Assembly (NCBI GenBank): GCA_009379925.1
Contig: WHSU01000013.1
Coordinates: 1 to 64,000, forward strand
Reading direction: 5' to 3'
Source of the DNA: Dehalococcoidia bacterium
Lineage (GTDB): Bacteria; Chloroflexota; Dehalococcoidia; UBA2979
DNA length: 64,000 nt
Below the pieces are notes generated by a model. The model was not told the DNA's origin, ran no database searches, and saw nothing but the letters and a program-made list of their open reading frames with translations. Below, piece after piece: positions 26,741-33,959 of this stretch. How positions within the stretch are numbered: the stretch's first letter is position 1; each line of letters begins with the position of its first letter. Made by a program: the position numbers and the translations under genes.

Positions 26741-26802
26741 GGCGCCCAGCCGGCGGTGGCTATCGAGGAAACGACGAAACCAGTAGTTCAGGAGGTCGAG
26801 TG

Positions 26803-27942
26803 ATGCAGAACGAACGCAAGCCAGAGCGGATGGAGACGGTGGTGATCGGGGGTGGGCAGGCAGGGTTGTCGGTGGGCTACCACCTCCAGCGCTGGGGGCT
26901 GCCCTTCGTGATCCTGGACGCGAACGAGCGGGTGGGGGACGCGTGGCGGAAGCGGTGGGACTCCCTGCGGCTGTTTACGCCGGCCCGGTTCGATGGCCTG
27001 GACGGGATGCGGAACCCGCTGCCAAAGCACTCGGCCCCGACGAAGGACGAGATGGGCGACTACCTGGAGTCGTACGCGAAGCACTTCGAGCTGCCGGTGC
27101 GCTCGGGTGTGCGGGTCGAGCGGCTCTCAAGGGAGGGCGACACGTACCTGGTGGAGGCGGGTGAGCAGAGCATCGAGGCCGACCGGGTGGTCGTCGCGAT
27201 GTCGAGCTACCAGGAGCCCAAGCTGCCCGCATTCGCCTCGGAACTGGACGCGGGCATCGTGCAGATGCACGCCAGCGAGTACCGGAACCCCTCGCAGCTG
27301 CGAGAAGGCGGGGTGCTGGTGGTAGGGGCGGGCAACTCCGGCGCGGAGATCGCGATAGAACTGGTGCGCTCGCATCCGGTATGGATGTCGGGGCGCTCGA
27401 CGGGCGCCCTCCCGTTCCGCCTCGATGGTTGGTTTGGGCGTCATTTCGGCGCGCGGTTGGTGGGCCGGGTCCTCTTCCACCGGGTGCTCACGGTGAAGAC
27501 GCCGATCGGCCGCAAGATGCGCCCAAAGTTGATGTCGAAGGGGACTCCTTTGATCCGCGTGAAGCCGCGCGACCTGGCGGCGGCCGGCGTGCAGCGTGTG
27601 CCTCGGACCGAGGGCGTGCGCGACGGCAAGCCCGTGCTGGAGGACGGCCGTGTGCTCGATGTGACCAACGTGATCTGGTGCACCGGCTACCACCCGGGTT
27701 TCTCGTGGATCGACCTGCCGGTGCTGGGCGAGCGCGAGCCGATGCACGAGCTTGGCGTCGCTTCCGGAGAGCCGGGTCTGTACTTCGTGGGGCTGGAGTT
27801 CCTCTACTCGGTCTCGTCGGAGCAGATCCACGGCGTGGGACGCGACGCGAAGCGTATCGCGAAGGTGATCACGGAGCGCGCGGAGGCCGCCGAATCGGCA
27901 CGGAAGCGCGCGCCGGCGGCAGCCGCCTCGGTAGGTGGCTAG
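26803..27942 (+). CDS. Flavin-containing monooxygenase / NAD(P)-binding oxidoreductase
   Basis: The 379-residue protein has two dinucleotide-binding motifs: VIGGGQAGLSVGY (FAD, near the N-terminus) and VVGAGNSGAEIAIEL (NADPH, middle). It also has the RWDSLRLFTPARFDGL segment and a late IWCTGYHPGFSWI strand, as in YUCCA/CzcO-like FMOs. The strong AGGAGG site sits nine bases before ATG 26803. The substrate is unknown. It may be cotranscribed with the GNAT gene 62 bp upstream. Confidence 0.87.
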   Translation: MQNERKPERMETVVIGGGQAGLSVGYHLQRWGLPFVILDANERVGDAWRKRWDSLRLFTPARFDGLDGMRNPLPKHSAPTKDEMGDYLESYAKHFELPVRSGVRVERLSREGDTYLVEAGEQSIEADRVVVAMSSYQEPKLPAFASELDAGIVQMHASEYRNPSQLREGGVLVVGAGNSGAEIAIELVRSHPVWMSGRSTGALPFRLDGWFGRHFGARLVGRVLFHRVLTVKTPIGRKMRPKLMSKGTPLIRVKPRDLAAAGVQRVPRTEGVRDGKPVLEDGRVLDVTNVIWCTGYHPGFSWIDLPVLGEREPMHELGVASGEPGLYFVGLEFLYSVSSEQIHGVGRDAKRIAKVITERAEAAESARKRAPAAAASVGG

Positions 27943-27963
27943 CCGGCGGCGTCAGTTGGGGCG

Positions 27964-28590
27964 TCAGTCCGCGGCGTCGGTGACCGGGAGGGGGAGCGCC
28001 TCGCCGTTCAGGGAGTGGGCGACGAGGCGCTTCTCCTCGATGAGCAGGTGGCGAGGGGTGCCGGGGTTCGGCGAACCGTTGGTCTGGCCGAGCGTGCGGA
28101 TCTCAGCGTGGATGCGGCCGGGGTCCAGCTCGAGCCAGCCGACGGTGCCCAGGCGCGTCTCCTTGTGATGCGGCAGCGTGGGGCTGCCGGAGTTGATGAT
28201 GAGGACGTCGTCTCGGTACTCGAGGCGCTCCAGGTGGGTGTCGCCGGCGATGATGATGTCCACCTCGCGGCCCCCGAGGGAGCGGTCGATCATCTCGCGG
28301 ACGGGGCGGTCCTCGGGCCGCAGGTCGTGCAGCATCGCGATGCGCCAGCCGGCAATCTCCAGGAACTGGATCGGGAGCATCCGCGGGTCCTCGAAGGCGT
28401 CGTTGTTGCCGGTCGAGACCACGACCTGTGCGTACTGCTCGCACCAGTCGAGAACGCTGGGGCGCACGACATCGCCACCGTGGAGGATGAGGTCCGCCCC
28501 TGCGAGGAAATCGCCCAGCTCGGGGCCGAGTTCGGCGGGGGTGCGGATCAGCGAGGGGAGGTGGGTGTCCGAGATCAGGGCGATGCGCAT
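27964..28590 (-). CDS. YfcE/MJ0936-type metallophosphoesterase
   Basis: The 208-residue calcineurin-like phosphoesterase has the metal motifs ISDTHLP, HGGDVV, GNNDAF and GDTHLE, and an NSGSPTLP closing segment. Family members hydrolyse phosphodiesters in vitro; the physiological substrate is not known. A TAGCGT box lies six bases upstream of the ATG with no ribosome site, suggesting leaderless expression. Confidence 0.87.
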   Translation of the reverse strand: MRIALISDTHLPSLIRTPAELGPELGDFLAGADLILHGGDVVRPSVLDWCEQYAQVVVSTGNNDAFEDPRMLPIQFLEIAGWRIAMLHDLRPEDRPVREMIDRSLGGREVDIIIAGDTHLERLEYRDDVLIINSGSPTLPHHKETRLGTVGWLELDPGRIHAEIRTLGQTNGSPNPGTPRHLLIEEKRLVAHSLNGEALPLPVTDAAD

Positions 28591-28596
28591 GGCGGA

Positions 28597-28602
28597 ACGC
28601 TA
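28597..28602 (-). promoter_or_regulatory. Leaderless -10 box (TAGCGT) of the phosphoesterase gene
   Basis: On the minus strand TAGCGT ends six bases before ATG 28590. No Shine-Dalgarno sequence lies between. Confidence 0.45.
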
Positions 28603-28640
28603 GCGTCGCGCACGCCTCGGAGCAACTGGTGGCCGGGAGA

Positions 28641-28850
28641 CTACTTCCGGCGAGCGAAGCCCCAGCCCCCGCCCATCGCGAGGCCGAGCGCGATACCGAT
28701 ACCGATGCCGGCCGCAATGTTGTCCATCGCGACACCGAGGGCGACACCGAGGGCGACGCCTACGCCAAGCCCGGCGCCGACGCCGGCCGCGTCGTTCGAT
28801 CCGCCGTCGCCCTGTTCGTCGTCCGGACGGTTGCCCTGGTTGTCAGCCAT
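28641..28850 (-). CDS. Small glycine-zipper membrane protein
   Basis: The 69-residue protein has an acidic hydrophilic N-terminus (ADNQGNRPDDEQGDGG) and then two Gly-rich hydrophobic stretches (GAGLGVGVALGVALGVA and AAGIGIGIALGLAMGGG), ending in FARRK. The Gly spacing suggests tightly packed helices in the membrane. GAGGAG is about eight bases before ATG 28850. I do not recognise a named family; function is unknown. Confidence 0.65.
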   Translation of the reverse strand: MADNQGNRPDDEQGDGGSNDAAGVGAGLGVGVALGVALGVAMDNIAAGIGIGIALGLAMGGGWGFARRK

Positions 28851-28879
28851 CGGGGTGCTCCTCACGCGCCGGGCAGTGC

Positions 28880-29386
28880 TTAGTCCCAGAGGTCGATCTG
28901 CGGTAGTCCTGCAAGCCCCAGCGTCTCGTTCAGCTCGGCGGAGTGATGGATGTCGTGGCTGAAGACCCGCTGGATGACGGACCCACGCGTGTGCACCCAA
29001 CCCGGGCCGTAGTCCTCTCGACGGATCACCTCCGCGAGCATGTCCAGGGTCCAGCGGTCCAGGCAGCCTTCGACGATGCGGAACGACGAGTCGAGCGCCT
29101 CGACAAGCGCACCGGCGCTCATTGGATGGTCCAGGTCGTCGTCGCCCGGGCAGTTGTGTGCGGCGTCGGTGAACGGCGTGGTCTCCGCGCCGGGCTCGCC
29201 GGCGAAGTCGCAGAGCCAGAACACTCGCTGGCATGCGGCGTGGCCGACGGTCGCCCAGAGGGGCCACCGCTCGGGTGTCGGGCGGATCGCCAGATGCTCA
29301 TCGGTCATCGCCGCGACGACGTCGCGGAGGCGGCGGTTGTACTGGGGCCACATGCTGTAGGCCGGCCGGATGGTTGCGGAACTCAT
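28880..29386 (-). CDS. DinB-like protein
   Basis: The 168-residue four-helix protein belongs to the DinB/YfiT type. Likely metal-ligand His lie in TVGHAACQR and FSHDIHHSAELNETLG. Members include thiol-dependent S-transferases and many uncharacterised proteins. ATG 29386 is chosen; a GTG at 29395 is in frame and has GGGAG nearby. The small membrane-protein gene follows 29 bases downstream and may be cotranscribed. Confidence 0.8.
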   Translation of the reverse strand: MSSATIRPAYSMWPQYNRRLRDVVAAMTDEHLAIRPTPERWPLWATVGHAACQRVFWLCDFAGEPGAETTPFTDAAHNCPGDDDLDHPMSAGALVEALDSSFRIVEGCLDRWTLDMLAEVIRREDYGPGWVHTRGSVIQRVFSHDIHHSAELNETLGLAGLPQIDLWD

Positions 29387-29451
29387 CGAGTCCACCGTAC
29401 TCCCTACCCCTTGGGACCATGTGTATGGACTCGAACCGCCGGTGAAGACGG

Positions 29452-29853
29452 CTACTCGACCGCTTCGAGGGTGTAGTCGAAGGTGTAGCGGTGGCCTTCG
29501 GGGGTGATATCGATCTGCATCTCGCCGGCGATGCCCTCGAGGGCGCCGGTCCCCGAGTCGGGGACGACCGAGACGGTCAGGGATGGTGCGCCGCGCAGCA
29601 GGGTCCCGTTGTGCTGGAGGACGAAGCTGCCCGAGCGGCCTCCGAGGGTGCCGCTCACGCGCTCAATGGCCACATAGCCGGCGGAACCGGTGTCGCCGGC
29701 AATGGCGCTCAGCATCTCGACATCGCTCGCCCCCTGGAGGTCGCCGTGGAAGCGCTTCTCCAGCCGGGAGCGCGCGAGCGTGACGCCCTCGACGGTGTCG
29801 TAGGGCTGCGGATCGCCCGTCACCTCGAAATGACCTTCGGCTCGCTGAGGCAT
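29452..29853 (-). CDS. DUF3224 family protein
   Basis: The 133-residue protein has the allene-oxide-cyclase-like pattern of DUF3224. It begins with HFEVTGDPQPYD, then has LEKRFHGDLQGAS, a YVAIERVSGTLGGRSGSFVLQHNG strand pair and a DSGTGALEGIAGEM loop. Function is unknown. GAGGAGG stands ahead of ATG 29853. It is divergent from the thiolase gene. Confidence 0.8.
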   Translation of the reverse strand: MPQRAEGHFEVTGDPQPYDTVEGVTLARSRLEKRFHGDLQGASDVEMLSAIAGDTGSAGYVAIERVSGTLGGRSGSFVLQHNGTLLRGAPSLTVSVVPDSGTGALEGIAGEMQIDITPEGHRYTFDYTLEAVE

Positions 29854-29909
29854 CGGCCCTACCTCCTCGGAGTGATCGTAGCACGCATGTTCCATCAACA
29901 CGCGCGTCG

Positions 29910-29939
29910 TTGACGGGCTGCGTCCCGGAGTGCTACCGA
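29910..29939 (+). promoter_or_regulatory. Candidate promoter of the thiolase/DUF35 operon
   Basis: TTGACG (29910-29915) and TACCGA (29934-29939) are separated by 18 bp. They lie 31 bp before ATG 29971. The match is moderate. Confidence 0.4.
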
Positions 29940-29970
29940 TCCGCCGCACCAGAACGGATGGGAGCACGAC

Positions 29971-31158
29971 ATGGCGAACCAGCGACGCGAGGCGGCGATC
30001 GTCGGAATCCACGAGTGGCCGAAGCGCGTGGACAAGGATGTGTCGTCGCTGCAGATCAAGGCGGCCTCGATCCACCGCGCGCTCGATGACGCGGGCTTGC
30101 AGTGGAGCGACGTGGACGCGCTCTACGACGCGAACGACGGCGAGGGCGGTGGGGGCCTCGGGCTCTCGGCGTACCTCAACATCCGCCCGACGGTGATCGA
30201 CACGACCCAGGTGGGTGGCTCGTCGTATGAGTTCCAGGCGGCCCACGCGATGCGGGACATTGCGGCAGGGAAGGCGAACGTGGCCGTGCTGTCGTACGGC
30301 TCGAAGGCGGCGACGCAGCGCATCCCCATCGGGACCGGCGGGCGAGGCGGCGGCGGGTCGTGGCAGACAAACATGGAGGTGCCGTACGGCTCCACGCTGA
30401 TCTCGAACTACGCCATGGTGGCGCATCGGCACATGCACGAGTACGGGACGACCTCCGAGCAGCTCGCGGAGATCTCGGTGGCGACGCGCCACCACGCGAT
30501 GCGCAATCCGGAGGCCGTGCAGGCGATGAAGGACCTGCAGTTCCAGGGCGTGCAGGAGATCTCGGTTGCAGACGTGCTGGACTCGCGGATGATCGCGGAC
30601 CCGCTGCACCTGCTGGAGTGCTGCATGGTGAGCGACGGCGGCGGGGCGCTGGTGATCACGTCGGCGGACGTGGCGCGCGGGACGAAGAAGCCGCCGGTCT
30701 GGCTCATCGGCAGCGGCGAGGCGACGAAGTACCGCACAAACGACGGTGACATCACCGTGAGCGCGGGCGCGCAGAGCGCGCCGATCGCCTTCGGACAGGC
30801 CGAGGTCACGCCGGCCGAGATCGACATCGCGATGATCTACGACTCGTTCACGATCACGGTGGCGGTGTGCCTGGAGGACCTCGGCTTCTGCAAGAAGGGC
30901 GAGGTGGGCGACTACGTGAGCGGCGGGCGGCTGCGCTTCGATGCGGAAGGCGGCCCGGCGCTGAACACGGACGGCGGCGGGCTGTCCTCGAACCACCCGG
31001 GCATGCGAGGGCTGTTCCTGCTGCTGGAGTCCGTGCGACAGCTGCGCGGCGAGTCCACCTCGCAGGTGCCGGACGCGAAGCTGGCGGTGGCGCACGGCAA
31101 CGGCGGGCTGCTGGGCGGCTCGCACACCGGCGGGACCGTGATCCTCGCGGCCGAGTAG
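29971..31158 (+). CDS. Thiolase-superfamily protein without catalytic cysteines (Ltp2-like)
   Basis: The 395-residue thiolase-fold protein is of the SCP2/lipid-transfer type. The position of the nucleophilic Cys reads QVGGSSYEF (Ser), and the second Cys position reads AHGNGG (His), while the His of the NHPG motif is kept (SSNHPGMRG). Thiolytic or condensing activity by the usual mechanism is therefore unlikely. Known Ltp2 proteins with the same loss are retro-aldolases that work with a DUF35 partner in steroid side-chain breakdown. A DUF35 gene follows 98 bp downstream here. GGGAGCACGAC precedes the ATG. The substrate is unknown. Confidence 0.85.
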   Translation: MANQRREAAIVGIHEWPKRVDKDVSSLQIKAASIHRALDDAGLQWSDVDALYDANDGEGGGGLGLSAYLNIRPTVIDTTQVGGSSYEFQAAHAMRDIAAGKANVAVLSYGSKAATQRIPIGTGGRGGGGSWQTNMEVPYGSTLISNYAMVAHRHMHEYGTTSEQLAEISVATRHHAMRNPEAVQAMKDLQFQGVQEISVADVLDSRMIADPLHLLECCMVSDGGGALVITSADVARGTKKPPVWLIGSGEATKYRTNDGDITVSAGAQSAPIAFGQAEVTPAEIDIAMIYDSFTITVAVCLEDLGFCKKGEVGDYVSGGRLRFDAEGGPALNTDGGGLSSNHPGMRGLFLLLESVRQLRGESTSQVPDAKLAVAHGNGGLLGGSHTGGTVILAAE

Positions 31159-31164
31159 GGGGAG

Positions 31165-31199
31165 CCCCCACCCCAACCCTCCCCCGTAATGGGGGAGGG
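31165..31199. repeat. C-rich extragenic palindrome between the thiolase and DUF35 genes
   Basis: CCCTCCCCC (31177-31185) pairs with GGGGGAGGG (31191-31199) over the loop GTAAT, preceded by CCCCCACCCCAA. It is a member of the dispersed palindrome family and lies inside a probable operon, where it could lower downstream expression. Confidence 0.7.
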
Positions 31200-31256
31200 G
31201 GCGGAAGACCGTCAGAAGACGAGAACTCACTCCAACAGGACGACAGGACCGAGACG

Positions 31257-31670
31257 ATGCCGAATCGACCGATGCCCGAGTTTCCCGAGCTGGACACGCA
31301 GCCATTCTGGGACGCCGCGAAGCGGCGAGAACTGGCCTACCAGACCTGCAGCGACTGCAATGAGGTGGTCTTCTATCCGCGGGCGCACTGCACGAAGTGC
31401 GGCTCGCTCGACACCACATGGCACACCTCGAGTGGCGCCGGGACGGTGTACACGTACTCCGTGGTGCGCCAGAACCGCAGCCCGCACTTCGCCGACCTCG
31501 GCGCGTACGCGGTCGCGTACGTCGACCTGGACGAGGGCTTCCGGATGCTGACGAACGTCGTGGGCGTCGACAACCCGACCACCGACGTGCAGGTGGGGAT
31601 GCGTGTGCAGGTGGAGTTCGAGGACCAGGAGGGCGGCGAGTACCCGATCCCGGTGTTCCGGCCGGCGTAG
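31257..31670 (+). CDS. DUF35 OB-fold / zinc-ribbon protein
   Basis: The 137-residue protein has an N-terminal helix, a rubredoxin-like zinc ribbon (CSDCNE...CTKCGS) and an OB-fold domain (GTVYTYSVVRQN, AYAVAYVDLDEGFRMLTNVVG). DUF35 proteins bind acyl-CoA and partner with thiolase-like proteins. Position after the Cys-less thiolase suggests a two-subunit aldolase or acyl-CoA enzyme. The ATG is preceded by a weak GGACCGAG. It is probably expressed with the upstream gene. Confidence 0.87.
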   Translation: MPNRPMPEFPELDTQPFWDAAKRRELAYQTCSDCNEVVFYPRAHCTKCGSLDTTWHTSSGAGTVYTYSVVRQNRSPHFADLGAYAVAYVDLDEGFRMLTNVVGVDNPTTDVQVGMRVQVEFEDQEGGEYPIPVFRPA

Positions 31671-31711
31671 TCCGGACGCAGTCGGCTGCGCCTCGATGCG
31701 GGCGCGTGCGG

Positions 31712-31717
31712 TACTGT
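31712..31717 (+). promoter_or_regulatory. Leaderless -10 box (TACTGT) of the GGQ-protein gene
   Basis: TACTGT ends seven bases before GTG 31725. It gives the gene its own promoter, separate from the thiolase/DUF35 pair. Confidence 0.45.
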
Positions 31718-31724
31718 CCGAGGC

Positions 31725-32264
31725 GTGACCGAGACCGTTGCGCCGCCCTGGACCGAGTTCGTACGCCTCGATGACGGGGCGCTGCTAGCGCAGTGCGAGA
31801 CGGACCGCTTCCGCGCATCCGGACCGGGCGGCCAGAAGCGCAACAAGACGGACTCGGCCGTGCGGCTGCGCCACCGCCCCAGCGGACTGGCCGCCGAGGC
31901 GGTGGAGTCACGCTCGCAGCATGAGAACCGCGCGCGCGCCCTGCGCCGGCTGCGCATGACGCTGGCGCTGCGGCTGCGCGCGCCGCTGGACCTTGATGCT
32001 TACGCGCCGCCCGAGGAGCTGGCGGCGGCGGTGCGCGGCGGGCGGAACATCACGATGGGGCGGCGGGACGCGCGCTACCCGGCGACGGTGGCGGCGCTCT
32101 TCGACGTGCTGGAGGCGCGCGGGTGGCGGCTCTCGGATGCCGCGGGCGACCTCGGACTGACGACCGCGGCGGTGGCGCGGTTCCTGGTGGGTGACGAGCA
32201 CGTGCTGCGCGCGGCGAACGCGCGGCGCGGGGCGCTGGGGTATCAGCCGCTGCGGAGGGAGTAG
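31725..32264 (+). CDS. Stand-alone GGQ-domain release-factor-like protein
   Basis: The 179-residue protein has a class I release-factor catalytic domain (GPGGQKRNKTDSAVRLRH, about 33-50; SRSQHENRARAL) but no codon-recognition domain. GGQ proteins of this size rescue stalled ribosomes by hydrolysing peptidyl-tRNA (ArfB/YaeJ-like). The C-terminal part is a helical region with a possible HTH-like stretch (LSDAAGDLGLTTAAVARFL) rather than the short basic tail of ArfB, so the mode of ribosome binding may differ. The GTG start has TACTGT seven bases upstream. Confidence 0.83.
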   Translation: MTETVAPPWTEFVRLDDGALLAQCETDRFRASGPGGQKRNKTDSAVRLRHRPSGLAAEAVESRSQHENRARALRRLRMTLALRLRAPLDLDAYAPPEELAAAVRGGRNITMGRRDARYPATVAALFDVLEARGWRLSDAAGDLGLTTAAVARFLVGDEHVLRAANARRGALGYQPLRRE

Positions 32265-32277
32265 CCGTCCGCTGGGG

Positions 32278-32610
32278 TCAGGGCTTGCCGGGTAACGACC
32301 GCGCGCGTGCGATGCCCAGTTCGACCCAGCTGGCCAGCTCGTGCTGGCCTCGAAGGGCGTTCCCGTCGAGGACGACCCAGCCCCTCATCTCGCGCCCGCG
32401 CATCTCCATTGCGCGAGCACCTGCCGCGAGGATCGCATCCAACTGCTCCGGGTCGACCCGCACCATCAAGCCGCCTTGACCGATCGCCGCGACGGCCATG
32501 TTTCCGGCGACGAGGAACGCGAGCCCGCCGAACATCCGCTGCTCGCTCAGGTCGGGTTCGCCGGAGACGAGCTCGCGCACGCGAGCCGCAAGCTGCTCGT
32601 CGTAGCTCAT
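32278..32610 (-). CDS. TfoX N-terminal domain protein
   Basis: The 110-residue protein matches the TfoX N-terminal family (EQRMFGGLAFLVAGNMAVAAI, GLMVRVDPEQ, GWVVLDGNAL). Stand-alone TfoX_N proteins have no settled function; the link to competence applies to full TfoX of gammaproteobacteria. It is the last gene of a four-gene operon, four bases after the SnoaL-like gene. Confidence 0.82.
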   Translation of the reverse strand: MSYDEQLAARVRELVSGEPDLSEQRMFGGLAFLVAGNMAVAAIGQGGLMVRVDPEQLDAILAAGARAMEMRGREMRGWVVLDGNALRGQHELASWVELGIARARSLPGKP

Positions 32611-32614
32611 CGGG

Positions 32615-32989
32615 CTACCGGTCCGCTGCCGCGCGAGCTTCCTGGAACGGCGCCCGATCGAACAGGAAGCGGCTCCGTGTGATCTTCCCGCCCTCGACGG
32701 TCACGCACTCGGCGCCGGGGGCGCTCGGCACCGGGGCGGTCTCGGTGTCGTACATGATCAGCGCCATCTCTTCGTCGCCGAACGCGGCGATCAGCTCCGC
32801 GCGTTGGAGCATCTGTACGAATGGCCCCATGAACTCGCGATACGCCTGCGCGCCTTCGATTCGTCCCGCCGGCGCGTCACAGACGATGTCGTCGGCGACA
32901 TAGGTCATCGCTCGCTCGAGGTCCTTGCTGGTCCACGCCTCGTGGTAGGCGAGCGCGACCTGCAACGCCGTGCCTTGCTTCTCTGTCAT
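32615..32989 (-). CDS. SnoaL-like / NTF2-fold protein
   Basis: The 124-residue protein has an NTF2-like cone fold: ALAYHEAWTSKDLERAMTY, DDIVCDAP, EGAQAYREFMGPF and a VTVEGGKITRSRFLFD end. These are often small isomerases, cyclases or binding proteins. AAAGGAG precedes ATG 32989, which overlaps the SRPBCC stop as ATGA. It is cotranscribed with the ArsR-family regulator. Confidence 0.82.
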   Translation of the reverse strand: MTEKQGTALQVALAYHEAWTSKDLERAMTYVADDIVCDAPAGRIEGAQAYREFMGPFVQMLQRAELIAAFGDEEMALIMYDTETAPVPSAPGAECVTVEGGKITRSRFLFDRAPFQEARAAADR

Positions 32990-33465
32990 GGCAGCTCCTT
33001 TGCTCTTTCGATCGGGTTCGTCACCCACGGGTCGGGCCCTGGATCCCGTCCATCGGCAACGGCGGCCAGGCGCGGCAGGTAGTGATCCCAGCCCCGGCTG
33101 TGGGATGCGGCCCCATCGCCTGGGAGGTCATGGTGTCGCAGGCGGAGCAGGGTGCCGGCGCCGTGGGGGATGAGCTCGAACTCGACGGTGCTGGAACCAG
33201 GCGGCACCGGGTTCCCGTCGTCCTCCCAGCCCCACGTGTAGACGAGACGTCGAGGAGGATCGATCTCGACGAACTCGCCGCGTGCGATGCTCCCCGGCAA
33301 CACGGCGACCCGATAGGCGCCTCCGGGACGTAGGTCGAACGTGGCCGCCTCGCCCATCCAGCGCGTCGCCTCACCCGGGACGGTGAGGAGTTCCCACACC
33401 GTCTCCGGGCTTGCGGCGATCTCGATCTCCCGCTCGACGGCGACGCGGTCAGCCGGTGCGTCCAC
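32986..33465 (-). CDS. SRPBCC (AHSA1-type) domain protein
   Basis: The 159-residue START/Bet v1-fold protein has EREIEIAASPETVWELLT, RWMGEAATFDLRPGG, a GEFVEIDPPRRLVYTWGWE strand and a C-terminal helix with HYLPRLAAV. Such proteins bind hydrophobic ligands. ArsR-SRPBCC pairs are very common, and the SRPBCC gene is presumably repressed by its partner. GTG 33465 is chosen because AAAGGAG precedes it; it overlaps arsR by 17 bp. Confidence 0.83.
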   Translation of the reverse strand: MDAPADRVAVEREIEIAASPETVWELLTVPGEATRWMGEAATFDLRPGGAYRVAVLPGSIARGEFVEIDPPRRLVYTWGWEDDGNPVPPGSSTVEFELIPHGAGTLLRLRHHDLPGDGAASHSRGWDHYLPRLAAVADGRDPGPDPWVTNPIERAKELP

Positions 33466-33769
33466 GGTCCTGGCGCTCCTTTCGCTCGGCCGCACGCCGC
33501 AGCGCATCGAGCCGCTCGTCCCAGAATCCCTCGAGAAACGACCTCAACTCGACGAGCCCCTCCGGCCGCGCTCGGTAGAGACGCCGCGTCCCCTCGCGGC
33601 GCTCGCTGACCAGACCCGCCTCCTTCAGAACACCGAGGTGCTGCGAGATCGCCGGCCGCGTCACGTCGAAATGTGCGGCGATCTCGCCGGCCGAGAGTTC
33701 GCCGTCCCGGACCAACGTAAGGATGCGCCTCCTTCGCGGCACCGCGATCGCCTTCAACGCTGCTTCCAT
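33449..33769 (-). CDS. ArsR-family winged-helix repressor
   Basis: The 106-residue protein has a winged HTH: RRRILTLVRDGELSAGEIAAHF, DVTRPAISQHLGVLKEAGLV, EGTRRLYRA. No metal-binding CxC box is present, so a metal sensor is unlikely; it fits the group that regulates adjacent SRPBCC genes. It heads the ArsR-SRPBCC-SnoaL-TfoX operon. A TATCAT box six bases before its ATG and a 14-bp palindrome just upstream suggest leaderless, self-regulated transcription. Confidence 0.9.
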   Translation of the reverse strand: MEAALKAIAVPRRRRILTLVRDGELSAGEIAAHFDVTRPAISQHLGVLKEAGLVSERREGTRRLYRARPEGLVELRSFLEGFWDERLDALRRAAERKERQDRGRTG

Positions 33770-33775
33770 GCCGCA

Positions 33776-33805
33776 ATGATAAGCACATGCTTACGAAAGT
33801 GTCTA
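33776..33805 (-). promoter_or_regulatory. Promoter and palindromic operator of the ArsR operon
   Basis: On the minus strand TAGACA (33805-33800), an 18-bp spacer and TATCAT (33781-33776) form a promoter that ends six bases before the ATG. The palindrome TAAGCACATGCTTA (33780-33793) fills the spacer and touches the -10, an ideal place for an ArsR dimer to block polymerase. Confidence 0.7.
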
Positions 33806-33892
33806 CTAACTCTCGTCATGACCCATTCGGTCGTAACGGTACGTAGCTGGAGACTCCGTGGAGGGGCGCCCACGCACGCATCAGAACGACTA

Positions 33893-33921
33893 TTACGTGT
33901 GCGTTAGGGTTGGCGTATAGT
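33893..33921 (+). promoter_or_regulatory. Promoter of the MFS transporter gene
   Basis: TTACGT (33893-33898), 17 bp, then TATAGT (33916-33921). The ATG is 38 bp farther on and has a GGAG site. The intergenic gap is AT-rich compared with its surroundings. Confidence 0.6.
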
Positions 33922-33959
33922 GGCGCGCATCCAGCCCCACTGCCCAGCGGAGCGCCCTG

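Noticed and set aside
29866-31911. A long minus-strand frame across the thiolase and DUF35 genes
   Set aside because: It is antisense to two well-supported genes and has shadow composition. Only its end, 29452-29853, is a real gene (DUF3224).
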